A DNA stretch of 64,000 nt from Peptostreptococcaceae bacterium VA2 (lineage in GTDB: Bacteria; Bacillota; Clostridia; Peptostreptococcales; Peptostreptococcaceae): positions 1,426,001-1,490,000 of the forward strand of contig JMMB01000007.1 in the NCBI GenBank assembly GCA_000686145.1, written 5' to 3'. Position numbers and translations under genes: made by a program. This document shows, one piece after another, positions 17,948 through 26,963 of the stretch; the first letter of the stretch is position 1, and each line of letters opens with the position of its first letter. The notes beneath the pieces are model-generated. The model saw nothing but the letters and a program-made list of their open reading frames with translations, did no database searches and was not told the origin of the DNA.

Positions 17948-17984
17948 AAATTGATATTAAATCTTAAAATTAAATAAATTAAAG

Positions 17985-18017
17985 AAAACACATTGATAAA
18001 ACTATCAATGTGTTTTT
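17985..18017 (+). terminator. Terminator after oxidoreductase remnant
   Basis: A 14-bp perfect stem (17985-17998 with 18003-18016) has an AAAC loop and ends in five T residues. Confidence 0.75.
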
Positions 18018-18087
18018 GATATTAATGTTAAATAAAAATTATTATTATAGTACAAAAAAACGTATATATAAAATATATACAAGCTTG

Positions 18088-18118
18088 TTGTCAAATAGAA
18101 TATATCGATTTGTATAAT
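18088..18118 (+). promoter_or_regulatory. Promoter of corrinoid methyltransferase operon
   Basis: TTGTCA (18088-18093) and TATAAT (18113-18118) with a 19-bp spacer lie 65 bp before the first gene. The spacer is slightly long, which suggests an activator may be needed. Confidence 0.5.
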
Positions 18119-18182
18119 GATTTCTAATAATGTAAAGTATTTTGTGAATGGATAAATTTACATATATATAAGGGAGCGAATT

Positions 18183-19256
18183 ATGAAATATATAATAAAT
18201 AAAGATCAAATGACTCCGAAAGAAAGAATGCAGGCTTTCGGACAGGGGAAAGAAATAGACAGAATACCATGTTCACCTTTTTTGGGGGAAAGCGTTGCAA
18301 AAACATTTGGGCATACCATATATGACTACAATCATTCTGTAGATGTGCTTGTAGATGTAGCGGTTAAAAGTTTTGAGACTTTTCGTCCTGATAGTATTGG
18401 ATTTGGGCCAGGACTTCAAGGTATACCAGAGGCTATGGGGAGTGGAGTTGTCTTTACAGCAAACAATACGCCATATATTAGTAAACCTGCTATAAGTGAT
18501 TATAGTGAAATAGGAAAATTAAAACCAGTAGATGTATATAAAGATGGAAGAATACATTATTTTTTAGAAGCACTTAAAATAACTAATGATAAATTAAGCA
18601 ATGAGGTAGGAGTAGGAACTTCTGTAGGAGGGCCTTTTACCGTAGCATCTTTTTTAAGAGGAACAGATAAATTTTTAAGGGATTTAACTAAAAATAAAGA
18701 AATGGCACATGAGCTTTTAGAAATTTCTACTCAAAGTGTTTTAAATTATATTGATGCAGCTTGTGATATAGGATTATCTCCTGGACTTGCAGAGCCAAAT
18801 GCGTCTTGTACTATGATTAGTTCAAAAAACTTTGAAGAATTTGCAAAACCATATTTAAAAAGATGTATGGATAGGATTGTAGAAAGAACAGGAGGAGGTT
18901 CAACTCTTCATATATGTGGAAAAACGAAAAAAATATGGGGTCATATGGTTGATATAGGAATATCTAATTTAAGTTTAGATAATGTAGACGATATAGGTGA
19001 GTTAAAAGAAGCTTATGGAGATAAAGTATGTTTAATTGGAAATGTAGACCCTGTTGAAACAGTTATGAGAGGTAGCATAGAAGATATATATACAAAAGCT
19101 AAAGAATGTATAATTAAGGGTCATGATAGTGAAAAAGGATTTATATTAAGTACGGGTTGTGATATTCCTATAGGAACAGACCCTCAAAAAATAATAGCAC
19201 TTATGGATGCTGCAAGAATATTTGGATCTAATAAAATAAATATTAATGAATTATAA
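18183..19256 (+). CDS. UroD-like corrinoid methyltransferase 1
   Basis: This 357-residue protein belongs to the uroporphyrinogen decarboxylase-fold methyltransferases (MtaA/MtbA/OdmB-like), which move methyl groups to or from corrinoid cofactors. The zinc site typical of the methyltransferase branch is present: His243 and Cys245 in HICGKTK, and a later Cys in STGCDIP. True HemE proteins lack this set. It is the first gene of the operon, 12 bp before the corrinoid protein gene. Whether it acts on the substrate or on the final methyl acceptor cannot be told from sequence. Confidence 0.85.
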   Translation: MKYIINKDQMTPKERMQAFGQGKEIDRIPCSPFLGESVAKTFGHTIYDYNHSVDVLVDVAVKSFETFRPDSIGFGPGLQGIPEAMGSGVVFTANNTPYISKPAISDYSEIGKLKPVDVYKDGRIHYFLEALKITNDKLSNEVGVGTSVGGPFTVASFLRGTDKFLRDLTKNKEMAHELLEISTQSVLNYIDAACDIGLSPGLAEPNASCTMISSKNFEEFAKPYLKRCMDRIVERTGGGSTLHICGKTKKIWGHMVDIGISNLSLDNVDDIGELKEAYGDKVCLIGNVDPVETVMRGSIEDIYTKAKECIIKGHDSEKGFILSTGCDIPIGTDPQKIIALMDAARIFGSNKININEL

Positions 19257-19268
19257 GGGGAGATTATA

Positions 19269-19946
19269 ATGTCAAATTTAAAACAAGAATTATTAAAAAA
19301 ATTATCAGATTGTGTTGTAGAAATGGAAGATGAAGTTGTAGTAGATATAGCTAAAGAATATATAGAAAATGGATTTGAAGCATATGAAGGAATATCTAAA
19401 GGATTAGCTTATGGTATGGAAGAGTCAGGAAAATTATATGAAGAAGAAGAATATTATATCCCAGAGCTTTTATTATGTTCAGATGCTATGTATGAGGGAA
19501 TAAATATATTAAAACCACACATAAAAAAAGATTCAACTAAAGAAAGTTATAAAGCAGTAGTAGGAGTTGTTGAAGGAGATACACACGATATTGGTAAAAA
19601 CTTATTTAAAATAATGTTAGAAACTTCTGGATTTGAAGTTTACGACTTAGGTAGAGATGTTCCTTGTATAGATTTTATAAACAAAGCAAAGGAAGTAAAC
19701 GCTGACTTAATAGGATTATCTACTCTTATGACAACTACTATGGACAATATGCAATCAGTTATAGAATTACTAAATAAAGAAGATATTCGTGAGAAATTTG
19801 TTGTAATGGTAGGTGGTGGACCTATATCACAAAGTTTTGCAAATGAAATAGGAGCAGATGGATATGCACACGAAGCATCAAAAGCTGCGAAACTTGCAAA
19901 AGAACTAATAATTAAGAAAAAAGCTATGTATGAAGAGGTGGTATAA
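19269..19946 (+). CDS. Corrinoid (B12-binding) methyltransferase carrier protein
   Basis: This 225-residue protein has the two-part structure of MtaC/MtbC/OdmA-type corrinoid proteins: a helical cap domain at residues 1-90 and a Rossmann-like B12 domain. The signature is complete: D104-x-H106-x-x-G109 in GDTHDIGKN, followed by GLSTLM and GGGP. His106 is the expected lower cobalt ligand. It would carry the methyl group between the UroD-like proteins encoded on either side. Its stop overlaps the next start (TAATG), so the genes are translationally coupled. Confidence 0.92.
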   Translation: MSNLKQELLKKLSDCVVEMEDEVVVDIAKEYIENGFEAYEGISKGLAYGMEESGKLYEEEEYYIPELLLCSDAMYEGINILKPHIKKDSTKESYKAVVGVVEGDTHDIGKNLFKIMLETSGFEVYDLGRDVPCIDFINKAKEVNADLIGLSTLMTTTMDNMQSVIELLNKEDIREKFVVMVGGGPISQSFANEIGADGYAHEASKAAKLAKELIIKKKAMYEEVV

Positions 19947-20965
19947 TGACTCCAAAAGAAAGGTTATATAAAGTTTTAAGAGGAGAAGTTGTAGATAGAA
20001 AACCTTGTATTTGTCCTGGTGGGATGATGAATATGATAGTTGAGGACATTATGGATATAGAGGGTGTTTTTTGGCCAATGGCTCATAGTGATTCTAATAT
20101 GATGGCAGATTTAACTATAGGTATGTATAAAAACAATGGTTTTGAAAACTTTGGAGTTCCGTTTTGTATGACTGTAGAAGCTGAAAGTATGGGAGCAGGA
20201 GTATATATGGGAACAAAAATTACTGAACCTAGAGTGATAAAATACCCAATAGAATCTGTTGTAAGTTGGAGAGAATTAAAAAAAATAGATGTTAATGAAG
20301 GAAGAGCAAAAGTCGTTATAGATGCTATAAAAATACTAAAAGAAAAAAACGATGATGTTCCTATAATAGCAAATTTAACAGGTCCAGTAAGTTTAGCATC
20401 ATCACTTATGGAACCTATGACTTATTATAAAGAATTAAGAAAAAAGAAAGAACAAGCTCATGAGTTTATGGAGTTTGTAACAGAAAATCTTATAATATTT
20501 GGTAAAGCTCAATTAGAAGCTGGAGCAGATGTCTTAACAATATCAGACCCAAGTGGTACAGGAGAAATACTTGGTGCTAAAACTTTTAGTGAGTTTGCAA
20601 CTCCATATTTAAATAAGATAATAGATGAATTAAAAGCATATGCAAAAGGTGGAACTATCATACATATATGTGGGAAGCTAAAAAGTATATACAATGAATT
20701 AAACGACTTACACAGTGATGCAGTTAGTTTTGACTCTATAACTAATGCTAAACAAGTTATCGAAAATGTTTCAGGCAAAGTTATTATGGGAAATGTTAGT
20801 ACATTCGCAATTGAAAATTCAAGCAAAGAAAGTTTAAAAAATATTTCTAATGAATGTCTGAAAAGTGGTGTAGATATATTATCTCCAGCTTGTGGAATCG
20901 GGGTAAGAAGTAAACTTGATAACATTAAAATTTTAGTAGAATGTGCAAAACAATATAAAAGCTAA
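19946..20965 (+). CDS. UroD-like corrinoid methyltransferase 2
   Basis: This 339-residue UroD-fold methyltransferase differs from the first copy in sequence but keeps the zinc site (HICGKLK near residue 233 and a later Cys in SPACGIG). The N-terminal region contains PFCMTVEAESMGA, also seen in the third copy at 23709. Two distinct UroD-like proteins around one corrinoid protein suggest one donor-side and one acceptor-side methyltransferase; which is which is unknown. Confidence 0.85.
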   Translation: MTPKERLYKVLRGEVVDRKPCICPGGMMNMIVEDIMDIEGVFWPMAHSDSNMMADLTIGMYKNNGFENFGVPFCMTVEAESMGAGVYMGTKITEPRVIKYPIESVVSWRELKKIDVNEGRAKVVIDAIKILKEKNDDVPIIANLTGPVSLASSLMEPMTYYKELRKKKEQAHEFMEFVTENLIIFGKAQLEAGADVLTISDPSGTGEILGAKTFSEFATPYLNKIIDELKAYAKGGTIIHICGKLKSIYNELNDLHSDAVSFDSITNAKQVIENVSGKVIMGNVSTFAIENSSKESLKNISNECLKSGVDILSPACGIGVRSKLDNIKILVECAKQYKS

Positions 20966-20978
20966 AAAGAGGTATTTT

Positions 20979-22772
20979 ATGAATTACTTATATATAAATA
21001 ATGAAAAATATGAATTTGAAAAAGGAAATAGTCTTTTAAATATAATACAATTAAATAAATTGGGTATGGAAAGTCCTTGTGGCGGAAAAGGGACTTGTGG
21101 AAAATGCAAGATAAAAATAATAGATGGAAGTGTAAACGATTTAACTCATGAGGAATTAAAATTTTTAAATAAAGAAGAATTAAAAAACAATGTGAGGCTA
21201 GGTTGTTTAGTTTATCCTAAAGGAGATATAACTGTAGAGTTTATTAAAAGTGAAGATAAAAATCATAAAATTTTAACAGAAGGTTATATGCCAGAATTTA
21301 ATAAATCTCCAATGCTTTCAAAAAAAGCTTTCAAACTAAATAAGCCTACATTAGAAAATAATATATCGTTAGAAGAGATTTTAGAAAAACAAAATATAAA
21401 GATAAATAATGATTATAATATTTTAAAATCTATTCCAAGTCTTTTTGAAAAAGATAATTGCACAGTAGTTTATTTAGATGAAAAAGTCATAGGTATAGAG
21501 TGTGAAGACACTACTAAAAATTTATATTCAATAGCTTTGGATATAGGAACAACTACAGTAGTTGCTTCTCTTATAGATATAAATAAACAGTGTGAGATTG
21601 ATTGTGAGAGTGATATAAATCCTCAAAAGGAATATGGATTAGACGTTTTATCTAGAATAAACTTTGCCAAAACTAATGAAAATGGCTTAGAAATATTAAA
21701 TAAAAGTATTATAGATTGTATAAATAGTTTAATTATTAAGTTATGTGAAAAAAATAATATAAATAAAGAAAATATATATGAATTAGCAGTTGCTGCAAAT
21801 ACTACAATGATGCATATGCTACTTAAAATAAATCCTAATTCAATAGGGAAAGCGCCATACTCACCAGTATTTATAAGTGGAAAAAGTATAAAAGCTATGG
21901 ACCTAGGAATAAATATATCTTCATTTGGAAGAGCTTACTTATTACCAGGAGTATCAAGTTATATAGGAGCAGATATTGTTTCGGGGATTTGTGTTTGTGA
22001 CTTACATAAAACTAAAAAAAATATTTTATTTATAGATATAGGTACAAATGGAGAAATAGTTGTATCAAAAAATTCAGAACTATCATCTTGTTCTTGTGCT
22101 GCTGGACCTGCCCTAGAGGGTATGAACATAAGTTGTGGTATGAGAGCAGGAGAAGGTGCAATTGAAAATATAAAAATTGGCGAATTTATAGAAACTAAAG
22201 TTATAGGAAATACAAAACCTAAAGGATTATGTGGAAGTGGAATTATAGATGCAATAAGTGAAATGGCAAGATTAAAACTTATAGGAAGTACTGGTAGAAT
22301 AAATAAAAAATCTATGATAGAAGAAGATAACAATTTAAAGCATCTAAGTGAAAATATAATAGATGAAAATAAGAAAAGAAGATTTGTACTAGATACTCAA
22401 AATCCACAAATAGCAATAACACAAAGTGATATAAGACAAGTTCAATTAGCAAAAGGAGCTATATTATCAGGCTTTTATGCACTGCTTAATAGTATGAATA
22501 TAGATATTAAAGATTTAGATGAAGTTATCATTGCTGGTCAATTTGGAAAGCATCTTAGCGTACAAAGTTTAGTAGGAGTAGGTATTATTCCAAAAGAACT
22601 AAAAGAAAAGATTAGATACATTGGGAATTCATCAAAAACTGGAGCTATAATGACTCTACTTTCTAAGGATATTAGAAAAGAGATGGAGTGTATTGCAAAG
22701 GATATAAGTTATTGTGAATTATCAACTGAAGAAGGGTATGAAAGATTTTTTACAGATTGTTTAAAGTTTTAG
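20979..22772 (+). CDS. Reductive activator of corrinoid protein (ASKHA, 2Fe-2S; DUF4445)
   Basis: This 597-residue ATP-dependent activator would reduce inactive Co(II) corrinoid to Co(I). A plant-type [2Fe-2S] ferredoxin domain at residues 1-90 has CGGKGTCGKC and a later Cys. It is followed by a linker and an ASKHA ATPase (ALDIGTTTVVASLID, then FIDIGTNGEIV and CGSGIIDAISEM). This layout is that of RACE/RamA-like proteins of O-demethylase and acetogen systems. ATG 20979 has AAAGAGG upstream; an in-frame GTG at 20943 overlaps the previous gene and lacks a site. Its presence argues for a functioning system. Confidence 0.9.
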   Translation: MNYLYINNEKYEFEKGNSLLNIIQLNKLGMESPCGGKGTCGKCKIKIIDGSVNDLTHEELKFLNKEELKNNVRLGCLVYPKGDITVEFIKSEDKNHKILTEGYMPEFNKSPMLSKKAFKLNKPTLENNISLEEILEKQNIKINNDYNILKSIPSLFEKDNCTVVYLDEKVIGIECEDTTKNLYSIALDIGTTTVVASLIDINKQCEIDCESDINPQKEYGLDVLSRINFAKTNENGLEILNKSIIDCINSLIIKLCEKNNINKENIYELAVAANTTMMHMLLKINPNSIGKAPYSPVFISGKSIKAMDLGINISSFGRAYLLPGVSSYIGADIVSGICVCDLHKTKKNILFIDIGTNGEIVVSKNSELSSCSCAAGPALEGMNISCGMRAGEGAIENIKIGEFIETKVIGNTKPKGLCGSGIIDAISEMARLKLIGSTGRINKKSMIEEDNNLKHLSENIIDENKKRRFVLDTQNPQIAITQSDIRQVQLAKGAILSGFYALLNSMNIDIKDLDEVIIAGQFGKHLSVQSLVGVGIIPKELKEKIRYIGNSSKTGAIMTLLSKDIRKEMECIAKDISYCELSTEEGYERFFTDCLKF

Positions 22773-22783
22773 AGGTGGAAACA

Positions 22784-23698
22784 ATGATAAAATTAGATAT
22801 AATTTCAGGATTTTTAGGTTCTGGAAAAACAACTTTAATAAAGAAAATTCTAGATTTTTATAAAAATGAAAAAGTTGTAGTAATAGAAAATGAGTTTGGT
22901 GAGATAGGAATAGATGGAAGTATCATTAAAAAGGATGGACTAGATATAATAGAACTCCAAAATGGATGTATCTGTTGTAGCATGAAATTAAAATTTAAAG
23001 ATACTATTTTAAAAGTAGCTAAAGAATTTAATCCAGACCGTATAATTATTGAACCAACAGGAATAGCAATGCTAAGTGAGATATTATCAATGATTAACAA
23101 TGACGAAATTAAATTAAACTTTAGCATAAATTCTTTGGTAACTGTGATAGATGTTATTAACTACTTTGATTATATAGAGAGCTTTGGAGAATTTTTTGAA
23201 GACCAAATTATAAGCGCAAAAACACTTTTACTTAGCAAAAACAATTTATTAGAAGATGAAGAGATAGATAGTGTAGTAAAGTCACTTAAAAGCTTAAATG
23301 AAAATGTAGATATAATAAATAAAGATTGGAATGATTTATTAATAGAAGATTTGTTAGTAGATAATATGAAAAATAATATAAACGAAAAATATAAAAAAAT
23401 TAAAAAATTTGATTTGATTTCTACAAATATGAAATCTATAAGTAGTGTTTCTATATCGAATTTAAAAATCAATGAAACAGAAAAAATAGAAGAAATATTT
23501 GATGATTTCAGTAATGGGAAGTACGGAAAAATATTAAGAGCAAAAGGCTTTTTAAAATCTGTATTAAATAATACATTAGAATTTAATTATGTAAATGGAC
23601 AATACAATATTAAAGAAAGCGATATAAAAACAACTTCTAAAATATGTATTATAGGTAGTGAGTTACAAAAAGAAAAATTAAAAAATATATTTAAGTAG
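22784..23698 (+). CDS. COG0523/CobW-family GTPase (metal chaperone-like)
   Basis: This 304-residue P-loop GTPase has Walker A GFLGSGKTTL at residues 8-17, the ENEFGEIGIDG switch segment, and the family's metal-binding CxCC in NGCICCS. EPTGIA follows. The usual NKxD base-recognition motif appears as SKNN, so nucleotide preference may be relaxed. A shortened C-terminal domain follows. COG0523 proteins deliver zinc or cobalt-type metals to client enzymes; here the zinc-dependent UroD-like proteins or the corrinoid are the obvious clients. ATG 22784 follows AGAGGTGG. Confidence 0.85.
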   Translation: MIKLDIISGFLGSGKTTLIKKILDFYKNEKVVVIENEFGEIGIDGSIIKKDGLDIIELQNGCICCSMKLKFKDTILKVAKEFNPDRIIIEPTGIAMLSEILSMINNDEIKLNFSINSLVTVIDVINYFDYIESFGEFFEDQIISAKTLLLSKNNLLEDEEIDSVVKSLKSLNENVDIINKDWNDLLIEDLLVDNMKNNINEKYKKIKKFDLISTNMKSISSVSISNLKINETEKIEEIFDDFSNGKYGKILRAKGFLKSVLNNTLEFNYVNGQYNIKESDIKTTSKICIIGSELQKEKLKNIFK

Positions 23699-23708
23699 GT
23701 TAATAATT

Positions 23709-24581
23709 ATGGATGAAGTATTTAAATGTAGCCAAAATGACAATGAAAATATACCAGTAGCACTTATAATTAATACGGATTTGAAATTTCCGAATTTACA
23801 CACAAACTCAAATGATATTTCATATATATCGCAAAAATTAAAAGCACATAAAAATGATGCTTTCTGTAAGCTTCCATTTTGCACTACGGTTGAAGCACAA
23901 GCAATGGGGGCAAATATAAATCTTGGAGATGAAAAAAATTGTCCTAGGGTAGGAAACTATGCATTTGATGATATAAAAGACTTATTGAAAATATCCAAAA
24001 TAGATTTGAATAAAGGTAGAATAAAAGAAGTCTTAGATGCTATTTCTATGTTGAAAAATAAAGACGAAAAAGTAGTTTTAAATGTTTGTGGACCTTTTAC
24101 TATAATATCTTTATTAATAGACCAAAAGTACTTTTATAAAGCATTAAGAAAAGATAAAAGTACAATAGATAATATTCTTAAAATTATTGAAGATAATATA
24201 GTGGATTATGCTGTAAATGCAAATGAAAATGGAGTTAACATAATTTCCTTTAGCGACCCTGTGGCATCAATAGAAATAGTTGGTCCTAGAGTTTACAAAG
24301 AGATAGTGGGAAACACTATTAGCAGGCTATTAAATAAGCTAGACGATGCTTTAGATGATACTATTATCCATCTTTGTGGGAAAACTTCTACATCTTTAGA
24401 ATTTTACGGATTTTGTGAATCTGAAAAAGTATATTACAGTAAAGATATAATGTATGGGCAAGCCATATGTGAATTAATATCTACAAAAGATAAAGGAAAT
24501 ATTTTTATAGGTCATAATTGCATGAAAAGAACTCCTTACAAAACAACTGAATCTTTATTGTATAATATAAAAATCCATTAA
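23709..24581 (+). CDS. UroD-like methyltransferase 3, N-terminally short
   Basis: This 290-residue protein resembles the product of 19946-20965 but lacks about 40 N-terminal residues. The region equivalent to PFCMTVEAESMGA appears as PFCTTVEAQAMGA near residue 57. The zinc site is kept (HLCGKT near residue 224 and Cys in GHNCMK). The ribosome binding site is weak. It may be an accessory acceptor-specific methyltransferase, or a degenerating duplicate. It ends the operon and is followed by a terminator. Confidence 0.75.
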   Translation: MDEVFKCSQNDNENIPVALIINTDLKFPNLHTNSNDISYISQKLKAHKNDAFCKLPFCTTVEAQAMGANINLGDEKNCPRVGNYAFDDIKDLLKISKIDLNKGRIKEVLDAISMLKNKDEKVVLNVCGPFTIISLLIDQKYFYKALRKDKSTIDNILKIIEDNIVDYAVNANENGVNIISFSDPVASIEIVGPRVYKEIVGNTISRLLNKLDDALDDTIIHLCGKTSTSLEFYGFCESEKVYYSKDIMYGQAICELISTKDKGNIFIGHNCMKRTPYKTTESLLYNIKIH

Positions 24582-24614
24582 ATTAAAAATATCGATTTAA
24601 AATTTAATTAAACC

Positions 24615-24660
24615 AAAACAGTGTCTAAAAATAATTTCATTATTAAATAGGCACTGTTTT
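24615..24660 (+). terminator. Terminator of corrinoid operon
   Basis: A 13-bp stem (24615-24627 with 24648-24660, one G-T pair) with an AT-rich loop ends in TTTT. Confidence 0.7.
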
Positions 24661-24692
24661 ATATGTAAATATATTCAAAATATAATTAAATA

Positions 24693-24730
24693 ATAAGTAT
24701 GTCGCGCACGCAACTTATATATAATATAAT
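24693..24730 (+). promoter_or_regulatory. Operator-like palindrome and promoter before MarR gene
   Basis: ATAAGT (24693-24698) and ACTTAT (24713-24718) are inverted half-sites around a central GCGC. The GC-rich core is striking in an AT-rich region. Two overlapping TATAAT elements follow (24720-24725 and 24725-24730). The layout fits an autoregulated MarR promoter. Confidence 0.4.
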
Positions 24731-24756
24731 GACCTTATAGATAAGGAGATACTACA

Positions 24757-25197
24757 ATGAAAAAATATGAATAAATTGGTGATTTGATATACTTTATTTC
24801 TAAGGAATTAAAAACAAGATTAGATGAAGAACTAAAAGATACAAATTTAGGTCAAGGTCAAACGCTAACACTTATGACATTATTTAGATTAAAAGAAAAA
24901 GAGGAAATAGATCAAGAAGTGCTTTCAAAAGAAATGGGAATAAACAAAGCAAATACGAGTAGAAATTTAGCTAAATTAAAACAAAATGGATTTATTGAAA
25001 CAAACCAAAATCCAATAGACCAAAGGAGGAAACAAGTAGTCTTAACTCCAAAAGCTTATGAAGAGATATTTAACTTAGAAAAAATATTAAAACAAATTCA
25101 TAAAGATATGATTAAAGATTTAGATGAAGAATCACTTACTCATACATTAAATACATTAAATAAAATGAAAAATAATTTATGTGATAAAAAACTTTAG
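24757..25197 (+). pseudogene. MarR-family regulator with early stop codon
   Basis: AAGGAG at 24743-24748 and ATG 24757 start a MarR-like frame (MKKYE), but codon 6 is TAA. The same frame then continues intact for 141 codons with a full winged helix: LSKEMGINKANTSRNLAKLK recognition helix and the wing segment NPIDQRRKQV. A single substitution of CAA, GAA or AAA to TAA explains it. Translation from TTG 24784 is possible in principle but no ribosome binding site precedes it. The next gene in the operon is also broken. Confidence 0.8.
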
Positions 25198-25207
25198 GAG
25201 GGATAAC

Positions 25208-25646
25208 ATGAAAGTAAATATAATATATTTTTGAGGAACTGGAAACTAAAATATGTAGCTGAATATATAGGAAAAAAATTAAAAGACAATGGAGATAAAG
25301 TAAAAATAGATAGTATAGACAAAAACTCTAAAATAGATGAAGATGCAGGCATTTTAATTATAGGAGGTCCAATTTATGCAAGTAATGTACTTGAAAAACT
25401 TATAAGATGGGTACTTATAAATGTAGAAAATAAAAATACTAATTATATTAGTGTACTCAACATCAGCAGGGCTTATGTGTTAAAAAGTGCCCACAAAATA
25501 ATATAAGATTTGAAAAATACAAAACTATAAAATTTAATAATAAATGTATGGCTTGTATGAAATGTATTCATAGTTGTCCTAAAAATGTTATAAATTATAA
25601 AAATGAAAAATATGAACAATATAATATAAATGAATATATAGAATAA
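25208..25646 (+). pseudogene. EFR1-type flavodoxin/ferredoxin, multiply inactivated
   Basis: The gene begins MKVNIIYF behind GGAGGG. A TGA then replaces the serine codon of the flavodoxin FMN loop (IIYFSGTGN expected). Two bases are missing after GTGN, a further shift occurs near 25453, and another near 25480. Joined across frames, the product has an N-terminal flavodoxin fold and a C-terminal 4Fe-4S site (CMACMKCIHSCPK) at about 25550-25580. This is the EFR1 ferredoxin architecture. At least four lesions make it clearly dead. It was co-transcribed with the MarR gene upstream. Confidence 0.85.
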
Positions 25647-25671
25647 TTTAAGCAAAAAGAAAGGAACGACA

Positions 25672-26304
25672 ATGGATAAAGAATATTTTAAAAAAGATGG
25701 TTTAGAGTTAGCTAAAAGTGTTTTAGGTAAGTACTTAATTAGAAACTATGATGGTAAAACAATAGTAGCTAAAATAGTAGAAACTGAAAGCTATATGGGA
25801 ATAAATGATAAGGGAGCTCATGTATACGGGGATAAAAGAAGTGAAAGAACAAAGCCACTATATCTAGAAGGCGGGCATATATACGTATATTTAATTTATG
25901 GAATGTATTACTGTTTAAATATATCTGCAAACAAAGAAAATGTACCAGAATGCGTATTAATAAGAGCAGTAGAGCCTATAAAAGGAATAGAAGAAATATC
26001 ATTTAATAGATTTAAAAAAGAATATAAAGACTTAACAACTTATCAAAGAAAGAATATAAGCAATGGTCCAGGAAAGCTTTGTATGGCACTTAAAATAGAT
26101 AAAAATCTAAACGCTAAAAGTATTTTAGAAAATGAACTATACATAAGTGATTTTTATTATGAAGAAGACAAGAAAGTATACAGTAATGAGCAAATAGAGA
26201 TACAAACTAGCAAAAGAATAAATATAGATTATGCACAAGAAGCTAAAGACTATTTATGGAGATTTTTTATAAAAGATAATAAATATGTGAGTGTAAACAA
26301 ATAA
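25672..26304 (+). CDS. DNA-3-methyladenine glycosylase (AAG/MPG family)
   Basis: This 210-residue base-excision repair enzyme removes alkylated purines from DNA. The alkyladenine glycosylase fold is recognised from LAKSVLGKYLIR, the catalytic Glu in KIVETESYMG, the GGHIYVYLIYGMYYCLNI core and CVLIRAVEP. The length is typical for bacterial members. AAAGGAACGAC precedes ATG 25672. It follows the decayed ferredoxin gene by 25 bp and has its own terminator. Confidence 0.93.
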   Translation: MDKEYFKKDGLELAKSVLGKYLIRNYDGKTIVAKIVETESYMGINDKGAHVYGDKRSERTKPLYLEGGHIYVYLIYGMYYCLNISANKENVPECVLIRAVEPIKGIEEISFNRFKKEYKDLTTYQRKNISNGPGKLCMALKIDKNLNAKSILENELYISDFYYEEDKKVYSNEQIEIQTSKRINIDYAQEAKDYLWRFFIKDNKYVSVNK

Positions 26305-26307
26305 AGT

Positions 26308-26336
26308 AAGGCTATCTTCTTTAAGATAGCTTTTTT
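26308..26336 (+). terminator. Terminator after glycosylase
   Basis: An 8-bp GCTATCTT/AAGATAGC stem with a CTTT loop is followed by six T residues. Confidence 0.8.
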
Positions 26337-26380
26337 GATTTAACTAAGACATATAAAAGTTTTTAAATAAGGGGTTTTTA

Positions 26381-26389
26381 TGTTAAAAT
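26381..26389 (+). promoter_or_regulatory. Extended -10 promoter of signal peptidase gene
   Basis: TGTTAAAAT is a good extended -10 element 32 bp before the start codon. Confidence 0.45.
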
Positions 26390-26420
26390 GTAATAGAAAA
26401 TATAATTTAAGGAGTAAATT

Positions 26421-26957
26421 ATGAGCGCTAAATTAAAAAAAGAAATTTTTGAATGGATTAAAACAATAGCCTTTGCATTAGTACTTGCAGTAGTAATAAC
26501 CTCAGTAGTAGCACCTACGATAGTAAGCGGGGAATCAATGTACCCGACATTAAAGGATAAAGATTATTTATTTGTAAATAAATTAGCATATATGAACAAA
26601 GCACCGAAAAGGGGAGATATAATAGTATTTAAAACTAAATTAGTTGATGAAGAGAGCGGAAAAAATAAAGACTTAGTTAAAAGAGTAATAGGTCTTCCTG
26701 GAGAACATATAGTTATAAAAGACAATAAGGTTATAATAAATGACAAAGTATTAAGTGAAGAATATTTAAAGGATGTTTATACTGACGGATATATAGATAT
26801 GATAATCCCTGACAATCATATTTTTGCTATGGGGGACAACAGACCAAATAGTGGAGATAGTAGACAACCTACTTTAGGACCGATAAATATAGATGAAATA
26901 ATTGGTGAAGTTATGATAAGGATGTATCCTTTTAACACTCTAGGAAAAGTAGAATAA
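26421..26957 (+). CDS. lepB: Signal peptidase I
   Basis: This 178-residue membrane-bound serine protease removes signal peptides from exported proteins. One N-terminal helix (about residues 14-34) is followed by the catalytic Ser39 in SGESMYPT, the general base Lys87 in VKRVIGLPGE, and the box MGDNRPNSGDSR with GPI. This is the short, single-helix Gram-positive type (SipS-like). AAGGAG precedes ATG 26421. It is a single-gene unit between two terminators. Confidence 0.95.
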   Translation: MSAKLKKEIFEWIKTIAFALVLAVVITSVVAPTIVSGESMYPTLKDKDYLFVNKLAYMNKAPKRGDIIVFKTKLVDEESGKNKDLVKRVIGLPGEHIVIKDNKVIINDKVLSEEYLKDVYTDGYIDMIIPDNHIFAMGDNRPNSGDSRQPTLGPINIDEIIGEVMIRMYPFNTLGKVE

Positions 26958-26963
26958 AAAAAG

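Noticed and set aside
18183-20965. Heme biosynthesis (HemE) genes
   Set aside because: The UroD-like proteins carry the H-x-C...C zinc site of methyltransferases and lie beside a corrinoid protein and activator.
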